From NCBI GenBank assembly GCA_017512705.1, contig JAFWEX010000001.1, positions 1-64,000 of the forward strand: 64,000 nt of DNA. The letters run 5' to 3'. This document shows, one piece after another, positions 51,113 to 61,231 of the stretch (position 1 is its first letter; each line of letters begins with the position of its first letter). The DNA is from Paenibacillus sp. Its GTDB lineage: Bacteria; Bacillota; Bacilli; Paenibacillales; Paenibacillaceae. The notes below the pieces were generated by a model. That model searched no databases. It saw only the letters and a list, made by a program, of their open reading frames with translations, and was not told where the DNA came from. The position numbers and the translations under genes were made by a program.

Positions 51113-52411
51113 TTATGAGAATTTCGGCAGCCAGTCACCGTGAGCCTCAATCAAGTCGTCGCACATGGCCACAATGTCGTCCATGGACAGTTCGGCAGCC
51201 GTATGCGGATCAAGCATAGCGGCATGATAGATGTGCTCTTTTTTACCCGTCATCGCCGCTTCAATAGTCAGCAATTGAGTGTTGATGTTCGTGCGGTTCA
51301 GTGCTGCCAGCTGTGGTGGCAGGTCACCAATATACGTTGGGCTAATGCCAGAACCATCAACTAGACAAGGCACTTCGACACAAGCTTCGCGTGGCAGGTT
51401 CGTGATGAGTCCGTTGTTCATGACGTTACCGCCGATTTTGTACGGACGATCTGTTTCCATCGCTTCGATGATATGCGAAGCATATTCCCGGCTGCGCGTA
51501 TGCTGGATGTTCTCACTCGCAAACAACTTCTCCCGCATGTCCTTCCACTCTGCAATCTGGTTTACACAGCGGCGCGGATACTCATCTAGCGGAATGTTGA
51601 AGCGCTCGATCAGCTCCGGGTAGTTCCGTTTGATGAAATACGGATGATACTCTGCGTTATGCTCGGAGGATTCAGTGACATAGTAACCGAAGCGATGCAT
51701 CAGCTCATAACGCACCATGTCGTCATGGGTTTCCTGCTGTTTCTGTCTTGCCAGGCGTTTGATCTCTGGATACAGATCAACGCCATCCTTTGTCACCTCC
51801 AGCAGCCAGGCCATATGGTTGATCCCGGCAATTTTGGCAACGACACCGGTCTGGTCAATGCCCAGCGCATCGAAAAGATGTGGTACACAGACCTGTACGC
51901 TATGACACAGCCCAATTGTTTTGATCCCGCCATGTACGTTCATCACGTTGGTGAGGACAGCCATCGGGTTCGTGTAATTCAGGAACCAGGCGTCCGGGCA
52001 TACTTCCTGCATGTCCTTGGCAAAATCAAGCATCACCGGGATGGTACGCAGGTTACGGAAAATGCCACCTATGCCGAGGGTATCAGCAATGGTTTGACGC
52101 AGGCCATACTTCTTCGGAATTTCAAAATCCGTGATCGTACACGGGTCATACCCGCCTACCTGAATGGCATTGATGACATATTTAGCTCCGCGAAGTGCTT
52201 CCTTGCGGTCATGGTATGTCTTGATGGAACAGCGGCTTCCCAGTGATTGCGCCAAGCTTTTTAACAAGCGCTCCGAGTCACTTAGACGCTCGGCATCGAT
52301 ATCGAATAAGGCCAGTTCAAAGTCCTGCAGGGCCTCCGTCATCATGACATCACCCAATACATTTTTCACAAACACGGTGCTGCCTGCACCAAGAAACGTA
52401 ATTTTGTTCAT
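51113..52411 (-). CDS. melA: GH4 family alpha-galactosidase/6-phospho-glycosidase
   Basis: This 432-residue NAD and Mn-dependent glycosidase is of family GH4. The Rossmann motif ITFLGAGSTVF opens the protein, the Mn-ligand motif GLCHSVQ is near residue 175, and INHMAW follows near 202. The close fit with MelA (FLNYTNPMA, YTVTESSEHNAEY, EVPCLVDGSG) suggests alpha-galactosidase rather than a phospho-glycosidase. ATG 52411 follows AAAGGATG. A divergent AraC regulator lies upstream. No transporter is in the cluster. Confidence 0.9.
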   Translation of the reverse strand: MNKITFLGAGSTVFVKNVLGDVMMTEALQDFELALFDIDAERLSDSERLLKSLAQSLGSRCSIKTYHDRKEALRGAKYVINAIQVGGYDPCTITDFEIPKKYGLRQTIADTLGIGGIFRNLRTIPVMLDFAKDMQEVCPDAWFLNYTNPMAVLTNVMNVHGGIKTIGLCHSVQVCVPHLFDALGIDQTGVVAKIAGINHMAWLLEVTKDGVDLYPEIKRLARQKQQETHDDMVRYELMHRFGYYVTESSEHNAEYHPYFIKRNYPELIERFNIPLDEYPRRCVNQIAEWKDMREKLFASENIQHTRSREYASHIIEAMETDRPYKIGGNVMNNGLITNLPREACVEVPCLVDGSGISPTYIGDLPPQLAALNRTNINTQLLTIEAAMTGKKEHIYHAAMLDPHTAAELSMDDIVAMCDDLIEAHGDWLPKFS

Positions 52412-52551
52412 CTCAAGTTCATCCTTTCCGAAAAAATGTTGTACCCCAACTATAGGCCGAATAGGCACATATCACTATGGCTCAACCCCTTCCAAACATG
52501 GCATAATCCCATTTCTGTTTCCGTTTTCATTCAGTATTTGCGCTGTATACC

Positions 52552-52560
52552 TGTTATAAT
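52552..52560 (+). promoter_or_regulatory. extended -10 promoter of the AraC gene beside melA
   Basis: TGTTATAAT is an extended -10 with consensus TATAAT at 52555-52560. It lies in the 225-base divergent region between melA and the AraC gene. No clear cre box is seen there. Confidence 0.5.
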
Positions 52561-52636
52561 TTAATCTAATTACAAGTGAAAAAGCGTGAAGCAAGTATAG
52601 GATGACTGGATTGTTATCGTCGTAAGGAGGGGGAAC

Positions 52637-53473
52637 ATGAGTCGGAAAATTGAAATGAATGTGGTTGCTGCGGGTTGGACACAGATGGAGCTGGTTTTAT
52701 TATTTTATGGCTGGGAGGCGTGTGATCCTGCTCATTATTGGGGGCCGGGGGTACGTGATTCCTATATTGTGCATTACATTCATGAAGGCTATGGCACGGT
52801 GTATATGGGAGATCGGAAATATCGTCTGACCCAGGGACAAGGATTTGTTATATTACCGGACACTGTTATTCATTATGAGGCAGATGAGCAGGAGCCTTGG
52901 ACATATTCATGGTTTGGCTTCCGAGGTGTGCAGGCGAAGGCATTCATGCAGCGTGCACAGCTAAGTCAGGAGCATCCTGTGTTTGAGGCTCGCGATCCAG
53001 GCACCATGGCAGAGTTATACGACGAGATGGTTCAAGCTGGAGCGAGCTCACTCCCGGGAGGAGACGTCCTGCATCAGAGCTTGTTATATCGACTTATGGC
53101 AGCACTAATCGCATCTTCGCCGATGAAGGAAGAAGACAATCCGCTGCTTTCCACGAAAGAGACGTATATCCGGCAAGCGGTGCAGTTTATGGAGAATCGC
53201 TATAGTCAGCGTACTTCCATTCTGGATATTGCGCAGGCTGTGGGGTTAGACAGAACGTATTTATCGGGTTTATTCAAAGAGCGATATGGCAAGTCATTGC
53301 AAGCTTTTTTCCTGGAGTATCGTATGAATCGTGCAGCAGAGCTCTTGCGCAATCCGATGTTGTCTGTGAGTGAAGTAGCCCACTCTGTTGGGTATACCGA
53401 TCCGCTACTTTTTTCCAAAATGTTCAAGCGCGTAACTGGAGTATCTCCTAAAGGTTCGCGATTGCGTGATTAG
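52637..53473 (+). CDS. AraC-family regulator of melA
   Basis: This 278-residue protein has an N-terminal cupin sensor (about 25-110, IHEGYGTVYMGDRKYRL) and a C-terminal pair of helix-turn-helices (from about 175, DIAQAVGLDRTYLSGLFKERYG and SVGYTDPLLFSKMFKRVTG). The layout matches MsmR/RafR regulators of alpha-galactoside genes. ATG follows TAAGGAGGGGG. It is divergent from the alpha-galactosidase gene and probably activates it. Confidence 0.9.
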   Translation: MSRKIEMNVVAAGWTQMELVLLFYGWEACDPAHYWGPGVRDSYIVHYIHEGYGTVYMGDRKYRLTQGQGFVILPDTVIHYEADEQEPWTYSWFGFRGVQAKAFMQRAQLSQEHPVFEARDPGTMAELYDEMVQAGASSLPGGDVLHQSLLYRLMAALIASSPMKEEDNPLLSTKETYIRQAVQFMENRYSQRTSILDIAQAVGLDRTYLSGLFKERYGKSLQAFFLEYRMNRAAELLRNPMLSVSEVAHSVGYTDPLLFSKMFKRVTGVSPKGSRLRD

Positions 53474-53782
53474 CCGCACCCACTCGCTGCTGGTACCAGT
53501 TGTCTGATATCCTCAGCGCTGTCCTGAAGAGAGTAGAAGGGTGAAATGCAGATGCGACAGGCATCGTTGTTATAACAGGGAGAAGATAGACGGAGTTCAT
53601 TATGCAAAAGTGTAAAAGGAAAGGGTTGTCTGGAGTGAATCCATTGCAAGAATTCATCCCAGACAACCCTTTTAATATTTCCTCGTCCACACCGGACTGG
53701 GAACAGTCTGGCTTTCAGGGTAATATTTTTTTCTTAATCTTTAATTATTGATTCTTAGTTCTTGATTTATAATTCATAATTC
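53474..53782. other. intergenic region with bidirectional terminator
   Basis: No gene is supported. The main structure is the terminator at 53620-53673. To its right lies an AT-rich run (53726-53782) next to the end of the large secreted-protein gene. Confidence 0.55.
53620..53676. terminator. bidirectional terminator
   Basis: AAAGGGTTGTCTGG pairs with CCAGACAACCCTTT, a 14-bp stem with partial inner pairing. It lies between the AraC gene and the convergent secreted-protein operon. Confidence 0.85.
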
Positions 53783-55954
53783 TTAATGAGGTACTTGGGA
53801 CTGAAAGTCATTTCGGCTGGACTGATCCGCATGATAAAAGACAATGTCACCATCCTTCAGTGGCCATCTTTTATTGTTGTTATTGAATGCAGGGAGGCGG
53901 TTGAAGCCCTCCAACTGCCACTGATTCATGAGTGGAGCATGGATATATTGCAAATGTGGTGTCTGTGTATTTCCATTGCGTAAACTTTCGATATTAAAGT
54001 TAACGACGATGTATCCATTTTTCAAAAAGGTATCGGACTTCTCATCTAACTTGTTCTGTCTGGCAAGAGGTTCGAGGTCAGTTCCTTTGGGGACGGCGTA
54101 TACGTCCGCGGGTAGACTGTATTCCCCGTACCAATGCTGGATAGCTGCGTTAGCCCTGTCGACATTGACACTAGCTGGGATGTTGGTTTTAGGTCCAATC
54201 AATGTGCGAATCGGAGCCGTCAGAATCATCCAATCATACCGTCCGATCTCTGTTTTTTGGCGTGAAGTCTGATTGGCCATTTGTACCATATGTTCTGCTA
54301 AGGTGAGACGGTTACGTTCATTTGGTGACAATTCGTACGTGTATTGGTAACGTGCCGTATCACTTAACTCTATGCTAGGTACATTACGCAACCGTGAGTT
54401 GAGAACAACAAACCGTTTCTCCACATCCTGCGGTGAACCAATTCGGATCAGACGTTCCTGTCCCCGGTGGTAGTAGAGGTCAACATCCTGACGGGAAGAG
54501 CCGTCGTTACTTATAAAGGAAAACGTAGGTGTTACTCGAATACCGTCCTGTTTTCCAAACATATTGCCTTTTGTCTTGAGATCGAATTTGAAATGGTAAC
54601 CTGTCTTCACTGCAGCGTTTCGGAAGCCTTGCTCCGGATGACTGCCAGGTCGAATCGGTAGCACGAATGGTGCAAAGTTCCCTCGGGAGTCACCATCAAT
54701 GCTCTGTAGTCCGGTCCAGTAGCTATGGCCTGTAGGCTCTGGGCTACCTGGATGTTTGCGGAATACTTTTTCCCAGTTATAGTCGGATACATCGGTCACA
54801 TGAAAATCATACAGTCTGCCGATCACATCCACATTTATTTTATCACTTGCAACGTGATGAGTTAGATTCGTATTAGCATCGGGTTGTTCTGTAAAGCTCG
54901 CAGGTGCATTCTCGGCGATGTTCCTAAACTCGATGGTATAGTTCCCCTCGTCTACCCATACCGGCAGATAGAACGTAGTATCCAACTGGTTAACAGGAAT
55001 GTTGACCCATGTGTTGCTCGGAATGAACTGCGTACGGTCGGCTGTATAGACATCAAACGGAAAAAGAACCTGTTTGATTCGGAAATATTTGGCGTAGTCC
55101 CGGTTTCCGTAGCCGGGATAACTGGATGCATCCAAGTGTTGTCCGGTTGTAGGGATACGCACAATAAATGGACGTTCCAGGATGATCGCTGCACGAGTGG
55201 GATCGGGTACCGTTTTCTGATTATGCGGCTGGTCGTCTGACACCCATGCGTAGTTTACAACAGGGGTATGCACGGTAACGGTGTTGATGTTATGGATAGG
55301 AAGAACTTTGTTGGCACCGCCGTTTACATTGCCAGGCAGCAGATCATAATAGATCTGGCCTGAGCTCTCCGTATTAGCTTTGTTAAGCAGGGAACTGCTA
55401 ATCCTATGATTGGGTGTGTACAAAACATCCCGTCCGATCGTTGTTGGTGAAGGAATGTTGACGGGCGCAGGGCCATCCTTGGGTGTTTCCGCATCATTCA
55501 TGATTATTGTATTGTTAAACTTCACCAAGTCATTTTTCACGGTGCTTTGGGGTGTATTTGTTTCAGCAATCCTCTTTAATAACTCCGTATCGTCCGGTAC
55601 ATCTGGGGGTGAATCCAGACCACCTGTTAGTTTGTTTGGTGTATACGACAGGGAGGAGGTTTGTCCGGGTACGACATGACTTTCCACCGCAGTATCATTT
55701 CTCGATTCCAGTGTCGGTGGAACATAACCCGAAGGATTCATAGTAATCGTTTCACCGGGTAAAGCGTAATTTTTCATGGTTGCTTTGACGATTTTGTATA
55801 CCTCAAGATTGCTAATGGTCCAATAGGAATAGTCTCTAGTAATCTGGAAGTTGTACGGTCTTGGTACCGTATCATTCATCGGAATAGGTGTGCCATCCCG
55901 GCATCCTGTTTCATCACAGACCTCAGGCCCGGTTACAGTCCATTCTCTATTCAT
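53783..55954 (-). CDS. large surface/secreted protein, C-terminal part of a frameshifted gene
   Basis: The 723-residue frame has no signal peptide of its own and starts in mid-domain. The sequence is beta-rich with many Pro/Thr/Asn and no membrane segments. It may belong to the DUF5704-type secreted proteins of Paenibacillus, but I hold that from memory of the style only. It overlaps the Big2 frame upstream by 8 bases. ATG 55954 has no ribosome site. One base removed near 55952 would fuse the two frames as ...TISYNREWTVTG, a smooth join. I read it as the C-terminal part of one protein of about 1125 residues. Confidence 0.7.
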   Translation of the reverse strand: MNREWTVTGPEVCDETGCRDGTPIPMNDTVPRPYNFQITRDYSYWTISNLEVYKIVKATMKNYALPGETITMNPSGYVPPTLESRNDTAVESHVVPGQTSSLSYTPNKLTGGLDSPPDVPDDTELLKRIAETNTPQSTVKNDLVKFNNTIIMNDAETPKDGPAPVNIPSPTTIGRDVLYTPNHRISSSLLNKANTESSGQIYYDLLPGNVNGGANKVLPIHNINTVTVHTPVVNYAWVSDDQPHNQKTVPDPTRAAIILERPFIVRIPTTGQHLDASSYPGYGNRDYAKYFRIKQVLFPFDVYTADRTQFIPSNTWVNIPVNQLDTTFYLPVWVDEGNYTIEFRNIAENAPASFTEQPDANTNLTHHVASDKINVDVIGRLYDFHVTDVSDYNWEKVFRKHPGSPEPTGHSYWTGLQSIDGDSRGNFAPFVLPIRPGSHPEQGFRNAAVKTGYHFKFDLKTKGNMFGKQDGIRVTPTFSFISNDGSSRQDVDLYYHRGQERLIRIGSPQDVEKRFVVLNSRLRNVPSIELSDTARYQYTYELSPNERNRLTLAEHMVQMANQTSRQKTEIGRYDWMILTAPIRTLIGPKTNIPASVNVDRANAAIQHWYGEYSLPADVYAVPKGTDLEPLARQNKLDEKSDTFLKNGYIVVNFNIESLRNGNTQTPHLQYIHAPLMNQWQLEGFNRLPAFNNNNKRWPLKDGDIVFYHADQSSRNDFQSQVPH

Positions 55955-57158
55955 AGGATATGGTGACATTACAATTATAAGTAACTTTCCCACTCATCTT
56001 CGTCCAGGCCTGCTTGAATAGATAATGATCAGCGAAGGCATTAGTATAAAGGGATTCGGAAGTAGGAATTCCTTTTAATACATTGAATGTCTCATTCCCT
56101 CTGTTATCTGACTTTATTACACCTGTAGCGTTGGGATCGAGGTCACTCCTGTCCACGCGTGTACCTGGAGAGGGCGATCCAATCGTCGGAGTGCAGCGAG
56201 CACTGCCGCTATCTCCACCACCATTGTCATTCCCGCCTCCGTTTCCCTGATCAACGCTGATGGTTGTTCGAGTCGTTAATTCAAATCCATCCTTTTCCCA
56301 TAAAACCGTAATGTTGGTGCTTCCCCGACTAACTGCTTGTACCAACCCTGAATTACTGACCGTAGCCACCGAGGGGTTGGAGGACTCCCATGTGGTTGTC
56401 CCACCGCTGCCAGTGTTTACATTGGTTTCCGCACCAAAGTTGCCATCCCCTGTTTTGGTTTTAACGGTTGCCTGAAGCTGTTTCGTTTGATTCAAGCCTA
56501 TTTGTCCTCCAGGAGTGAGGTTGATTTCTTTGGTTATTTCGGCAACAGCGCGCCAGTATATATCTGTATTAAATATATAATCTGCGGAATACTTGGGCGG
56601 ATTATAAGGTCTGTATTCAATCGGTTCGATTACTCCACCGATTTGTGTTGTGAATTTAACTTGTTTACCAGTGAAAGATTCTACACTCACCAGTATAGGT
56701 CTACCAGGTCGATAATGTGCTGTATTATCCATGTAAATGGGTTCTATAGAAGAATTGGTAATTTGGCTCCTAGGATATGTATTTCCTAAATTGTCTTTAT
56801 AGTCTGAAGGCTGATAGCTAGGCTGCTCCAGAGATAAGTCTACACATACTAACGATGATACAGGTTTGTTAGTAGACTCGATATTTAATAGCTCTTGACC
56901 ATTGCACTCTCCCTCAACTTTCCATCTTAGATTATCCTGTTGATATATGTACACACCGATATTAGTTGTTCCCTTTCCCTCTAAAGGAGTTACTTTTTTT
57001 TGCAATTTAGCTGGTGTTGGAGGCTCAAAGTGTGTAGCCTCCAACAAAGGTTTTGTACCTGGCCCGCCGCCTGCAAAGACATAGTGGAACGGATTTAAAA
57101 TAATACTAATTGTGAACAAACATAAAACAAGCTTTCTATAGATTGGACGTATATTCAA
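55947..57158 (-). CDS. Big2-domain secreted protein, N-terminal part of a frameshifted gene
   Basis: This 403-residue frame starts with TTG 57158 after AAAGGATG. It has a signal peptide (about 1-29, VLCLFTISIILNPFHYVFA), a beta-rich middle and a bacterial Ig-like Big2 domain (about 215-310, TTTWESSNPSVATVSNSGLVQAV) followed by a Gly/Asn linker and a Cys-containing end. The stop TAG at 55947-55949 appears right where the next frame takes over. It is the second gene of the surface operon, 21 bases after the SLH gene. Confidence 0.75.
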   Translation of the reverse strand: MNIRPIYRKLVLCLFTISIILNPFHYVFAGGGPGTKPLLEATHFEPPTPAKLQKKVTPLEGKGTTNIGVYIYQQDNLRWKVEGECNGQELLNIESTNKPVSSLVCVDLSLEQPSYQPSDYKDNLGNTYPRSQITNSSIEPIYMDNTAHYRPGRPILVSVESFTGKQVKFTTQIGGVIEPIEYRPYNPPKYSADYIFNTDIYWRAVAEITKEINLTPGGQIGLNQTKQLQATVKTKTGDGNFGAETNVNTGSGGTTTWESSNPSVATVSNSGLVQAVSRGSTNITVLWEKDGFELTTRTTISVDQGNGGGNDNGGGDSGSARCTPTIGSPSPGTRVDRSDLDPNATGVIKSDNRGNETFNVLKGIPTSESLYTNAFADHYLFKQAWTKMSGKVTYNCNVTISYE

Positions 57159-57179
57159 TAAAAATCATCCTTTAATGAG

Positions 57180-58457
57180 TTAATTTGGTGCTACAAAAAA
57201 ATCCGTACCATTTTTTAATGTAAGATGGACCTCTGGATTAAGTGTTTTGTCAAAGTGTAATAAACCTTCTCCCCAGTAGACTGGATTTTTCAAAACGAAA
57301 ATCCCTTTAGGACTAAGCAATTTGTTAATATGAGATATTTCATAATTTTTGAATGCCTCGCTGCTAGGAGATGTTACTGGATTTATTGTTGGAGAATTAA
57401 ATAAACTTCCTGCCTGCAAGCGACTCATAGTGTTATTGATGTTCAGATCATATTCAGTGAATGAGTAGTATGCTCCCCGTAGTAGCTTATCTTTTTCGTC
57501 AACAAAAGCTGGGTAATAAATACTTCGTTCACTTTCTTTGACATACGGATTGACAATAATCCAATTTCTTATCTTAGCTGTAGCGTAATTTGTAACGGTC
57601 ACCAATTCTTGATTTCTAACTTTTGAAAAATCACCAGTAATCTTGTTGTAATCATAAGATTCAGAAAATTTTTCAGGGCCTTGTTTTTGATACCTCGGTG
57701 CAATCACATTCAAATTGGTCCCCGTCAATCCAACCTGCCTCAGCTCATTCAGCCCTTGGAGATCCGCAGGTTTTGTTTTGGCAAGAGACGCATAGCGAGC
57801 AATTAACACGGCGACTTCTGCTCGGGTTGTGGTGCGATTCACACCAAATGTCTTATCACTTGCAACGCTCATCAATCCCGTCCCAAGGGCAACAGCAACT
57901 GCATTTTTTTGTGAATCTGCCAGCTTGCCTGTAAAATATTCCTTCGCCGGAATTACGGTGTTGGTCACATCCGAGAGGGCCTGTCCATAGTCTGCATCGA
58001 CTACACTTAATCCTTGTGTTAGCCAGTCAGCCATCTCACCCCGATCAAGTGCAGCTTGGGCATTCAGTTTGCCCTTGTAGCTGGAGGGATGGATGAATCC
58101 TTTGGCTATCGCCGCAGAGACACTATTTTTAGCCCATTCCGGTACATCTGTAAAATTATTCGCTTCTGCTCCCTTTAACTCCGGCTGGTCAGTCACGCGT
58201 GCCAAAATACTGGCCATTTCTGATTTGGTCACCGGCGAGCCTGGTTTAAACGTTCCGTCTGCATATCCCTTGAAATAGCCTTGCTCTACGGCTGAGTGAA
58301 TAGCTGAGGATGCCCAGTGAGATGCGGGTACATCTTTAAACGTGGTGGTGACTTGTGCAGCTTCTACTGAACGATTACCTCCCATGCCTACAAATCCTGT
58401 AATTCCCCCTGCTAATAAAGCTAATGCCGCTACACTGGAGATCATCTATTTTCTCAT
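57180..58457 (-). CDS. S-layer-homology surface protein with an early in-frame stop
   Basis: A signal peptide is followed by three SLH domains (about residues 35-215; FKDVPASHWASSAIHSAVEQGYFKGY is split here across the first) and a C-terminal region of unknown fold (about 230-421). SLH domains bind pyruvylated secondary cell-wall polymer and hold the protein at the surface. The best start is ATG 58457, 8 bases after AGGAG, but codon 4 is TAG (58446-58448). The ATG right after it (58445) keeps the frame and gives 421 residues. Probably a nonsense change or read-through, or weak reinitiation. Confidence 0.78.
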
Positions 58458-58795
58458 CAATCTGACTCCTCTCGATTTAAATAAGGTTGTGGCTTGTATG
58501 TACTGAATAGTTCCTAGATGCTAAATTTGTAATATTAATCTATATTCTACCATGTACACCTAGGCTATTGGTATGATTTATCAACGCTCCCTCTTTTTTC
58601 TCTATTATTCAGTTGATTCTTCAGACCTACATTTCCTCCAAAAAAACGCAAAAAAAGGCCACAAATCCGAAGATTCGTAGCCTTATGCTTTAAGGTCCCG
58701 AGAGTATCTAATTCATTATGAATTCCTCAATACATCAAGAATACTCCATTTTCCAACATTTGAAAACCCCATCAATATCGAAACTGAAAATAAAG
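58446..58795. other. intergenic region between SLH gene and csaA
   Basis: No gene is seen. It contains the SLH ribosome site and promoter region (58458-58560, AT-rich) and the csaA terminator at 58655-58684. Confidence 0.5.
58651..58684 (-). terminator. terminator after csaA
   Basis: On the minus strand a 13-bp stem with two G-U pairs has a UUCG loop and a long T-run (complement of 58646-58656). Strong, though 110 bases after the csaA stop. Confidence 0.82.
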
Positions 58796-59125
58796 TCAGG
58801 CAATCGACGTGCCGTTCGGCAACGGATGATCTGGGGAGAGCAGGACGACATCACCTTCGCCAGGTATACCGCCTAGTACAAGGACTTCAGAGACGAAACC
58901 GGCAATCCGTCGAGGCGGAAAGTTAACGACAGCAACGACCTGTTTACCAATCATCATGTCAGGTGTGTAACGATGGGTGATCTGAGCACTGGAATTTTTG
59001 AAGCCGAGCGGCCCAAAATCAATTTTCATTTTGATGGCAGGAACACGAGCCTTCAGGAAAGATTCAGCCTCCACAACCGTACCAACACGAATGTCATGTC
59101 GCATAAATTCTTCAAAAGTAGCCAT
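58796..59125 (-). CDS. csaA: CsaA-type chaperone/tRNA-binding domain protein
   Basis: This 109-residue OB-fold protein of the tRNA-binding domain family, CsaA subgroup, contains FMRHDIRVGTVVEAE, KMKIDFGPLGFKNSSAQIT and VNFPPRRIAGFVSEVLVLG. CsaA of B. subtilis is a chaperone linked to protein export. ATG 59125 follows AAAGGAG. The frame is open for another 21 codons without a ribosome site. Confidence 0.93.
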   Translation of the reverse strand: MATFEEFMRHDIRVGTVVEAESFLKARVPAIKMKIDFGPLGFKNSSAQITHRYTPDMMIGKQVVAVVNFPPRRIAGFVSEVLVLGGIPGEGDVVLLSPDHPLPNGTSIA

Positions 59126-59195
59126 AAGATAAACTCCTTTCGGGTAGTACAACTTCGTATAGTATAAATTAATATTGCACCAGAACAAACAAAAT

Positions 59196-59225
59196 CCAGA
59201 TTACGCTGAATCGTAATCTGGATTC
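59196..59225. terminator. terminator between udk and csaA
   Basis: CCAGATTACG pairs with CGTAATCTGG around a 6-base loop. On the minus strand it is followed by ATTTTGTTTG. Confidence 0.83.
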
Positions 59226-59268
59226 TTAAACACATCTCCTGTGAAATGCGCACTGTAGTCTGATGAGA

Positions 59269-59901
59269 TTATGATCTGTTCCAGTTTTCTCCTGAGAGAT
59301 ACTTCTCGGTAAGGATGGATAACATCTGAATACCTACTTCATTGTGCCCACCCTCTGGGATTATGATATCTGCATACTTTTTGGACGGTTCGATAAATGC
59401 ATCATGCATCGGTTTTACCGTTTCGAGATACTGTTTGTAGACGGACTGGATCGTGCGTCCACGTTCTTCCATGTCCCGCAAAACTCTGCGCAGAATGCGT
59501 ACATCCGAATCGGTATCTACAAATACTTTGATGTCCAGAAGAGTACGAAGGTGCTCATCAATTAGCACATGTAACCCTTCTACAATGACGATGTGGTTTG
59601 GCGCAAGCTCAATTGTTTCGCCTGCAGCACGATTATCTATGGTGAAGTCATACACGGGAGCATATGCCGCTTGGCCTTTTTTCAGCAGGGTAAGGTGCTC
59701 AATTAATAGATCATTGTCAAAAGCAAATGGGTGATCGTAATTCGTGAGTCGACGCTGTTCGGGTGTGAGGTGCGACTGGTCTTTGTAATAGTTGTCTTGG
59801 GATATAAATGTAACTTTAGCTGATCCCAGACGTTCGATAACGGAGCGAGCTACCGTTGTTTTACCGGAGCCGGTTCCTCCGGCGATACCTATAATGAGCA
59901 T
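59269..59901 (-). CDS. udk: uridine kinase
   Basis: This 210-residue kinase transfers phosphate from ATP or GTP to uridine or cytidine in pyrimidine salvage. Walker A is GIAGGTGSGKTT at residues about 5-16, followed by QDNYYKD, NYDHPFAFD and IVEGLHVL. The length is typical. The start follows GGGAGGT. Confidence 0.95.
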   Translation of the reverse strand: MLIIGIAGGTGSGKTTVARSVIERLGSAKVTFISQDNYYKDQSHLTPEQRRLTNYDHPFAFDNDLLIEHLTLLKKGQAAYAPVYDFTIDNRAAGETIELAPNHIVIVEGLHVLIDEHLRTLLDIKVFVDTDSDVRILRRVLRDMEERGRTIQSVYKQYLETVKPMHDAFIEPSKKYADIIIPEGGHNEVGIQMLSILTEKYLSGENWNRS

Positions 59902-60103
59902 GGTTGTTCCATAAACCTCCCTAAAGTGGCAGCATGGTCAATCGATGAAGAATGCCAAAATATTATATTTTTGACCCCGATCTGCATGTCTGTCTGCGAT
60001 TACACAATTCCTTCATTGTAGCATAGCTCAATGACTTTTTCATCTTAAGGAACAGACCATGTTTTGCCTTTCAGGAAGAGGCATGCTTATCTATCGGTTT
60101 CAG

Positions 60104-61231
60104 CTATGGAAGCAGTATTTTCATGTCCATCCCCTTGAGAAATTGATGATCTTTGACGTCTTCAGCATAGTTATCATCTACCTCAAAAGGTTTTACAACA
60201 AGGTACTTCACATCCTTGGATGTTGTCGCATAGATGCTTTCCCATTTCAGCTGGTTACCTTCATATGCGCCATCTCCGCTAAGTGCAGTTAGTTGTCGGC
60301 CTTGATCATCATAGACAGCGAACCGGATATCACGTAGTTGTTCTTCTTCTTTGGCAGTTAATTTTTCTTTCCTGTTTAATCCGATGGAGGTAGTTAACCG
60401 AGTCGTAATTGGTGTAACTTCGGCTTTTGAAACCGTGGCTGTATATAGATCATTATTCACGACCGTATCTAGCTGAACGTTGCGAGTGTTAGTTGTCGAT
60501 TTGGTAAAAGGGACTGACAGCTCAAACTCATGCTCCATACCTTGTAGTGTCAACTTAACTTTAGCTTCGAATTGATCCGGGATGGAACCTGTATGATCCG
60601 TTGGAATGACCTGTTCAAAAAGCAGGGTGTCAGGCTCATTCGCGCCCGCTGAGCTGTAGAACAGACCGCCATCCAAGCGAGATCCGTTTACATCGAAGAA
60701 CACATTCTCGACTCCATTGCTCAGCTTCACAATGTCTTTGCCATTGTCATACATGCCTTGATTTAGATTAGGTGCAGTGACATGAACGAGAAATGCTGCG
60801 CGTGTACCGTCATAGACGGTTTCTAATACGTTGAATTTGACGTCCTGATGAGCAAAGGAACGGTTCACTGTCGTAGTTATTCCCTCGTTACCTGCTGTTC
60901 GTAGTCCCATATCCGCTTCAATGGAGCTGAATAGACTGCCAACGAGTGGAATACTGCGCAGAGAATTGGCCAGAGCTGGGGACACAAAGCCGGATGCAAA
61001 TACGGTTACGCCCAATGCACTAGCTGCTATGACCACTCCTGCAGTGCGGCGCAGTCCTCTACGAACACGTCGTGAACGCGGAGTCTGAACCTGTTCAATA
61101 TTTAGCTCAACAGGAGATTCCGGAAGGGACTCTAGAGTAGCATCAATTCGGTTACGTACTGTTTTGGACATGGCAGGTCGCTCTTTTGCCTGCTCTTTTA
61201 ACTTCTGTTCGAGGTTAAATGGGTTTGACAT
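60104..61231 (-). CDS. DUF4179-type anti-sigma factor
   Basis: This 375-residue single-pass membrane protein has a cytoplasmic N-terminal part (about 1-60) that should bind the sigma factor, a membrane helix (about 64-83), and a long outside region of DUF4179/DUF5643 type. The gene overlaps the sigma gene by 17 bases and follows GGGAGGT. It likely holds the sigma factor inactive until an envelope signal arrives. Confidence 0.88.
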   Translation of the reverse strand: MSNPFNLEQKLKEQAKERPAMSKTVRNRIDATLESLPESPVELNIEQVQTPRSRRVRRGLRRTAGVVIAASALGVTVFASGFVSPALANSLRSIPLVGSLFSSIEADMGLRTAGNEGITTTVNRSFAHQDVKFNVLETVYDGTRAAFLVHVTAPNLNQGMYDNGKDIVKLSNGVENVFFDVNGSRLDGGLFYSSAGANEPDTLLFEQVIPTDHTGSIPDQFEAKVKLTLQGMEHEFELSVPFTKSTTNTRNVQLDTVVNNDLYTATVSKAEVTPITTRLTTSIGLNRKEKLTAKEEEQLRDIRFAVYDDQGRQLTALSGDGAYEGNQLKWESIYATTSKDVKYLVVKPFEVDDNYAEDVKDHQFLKGMDMKILLP

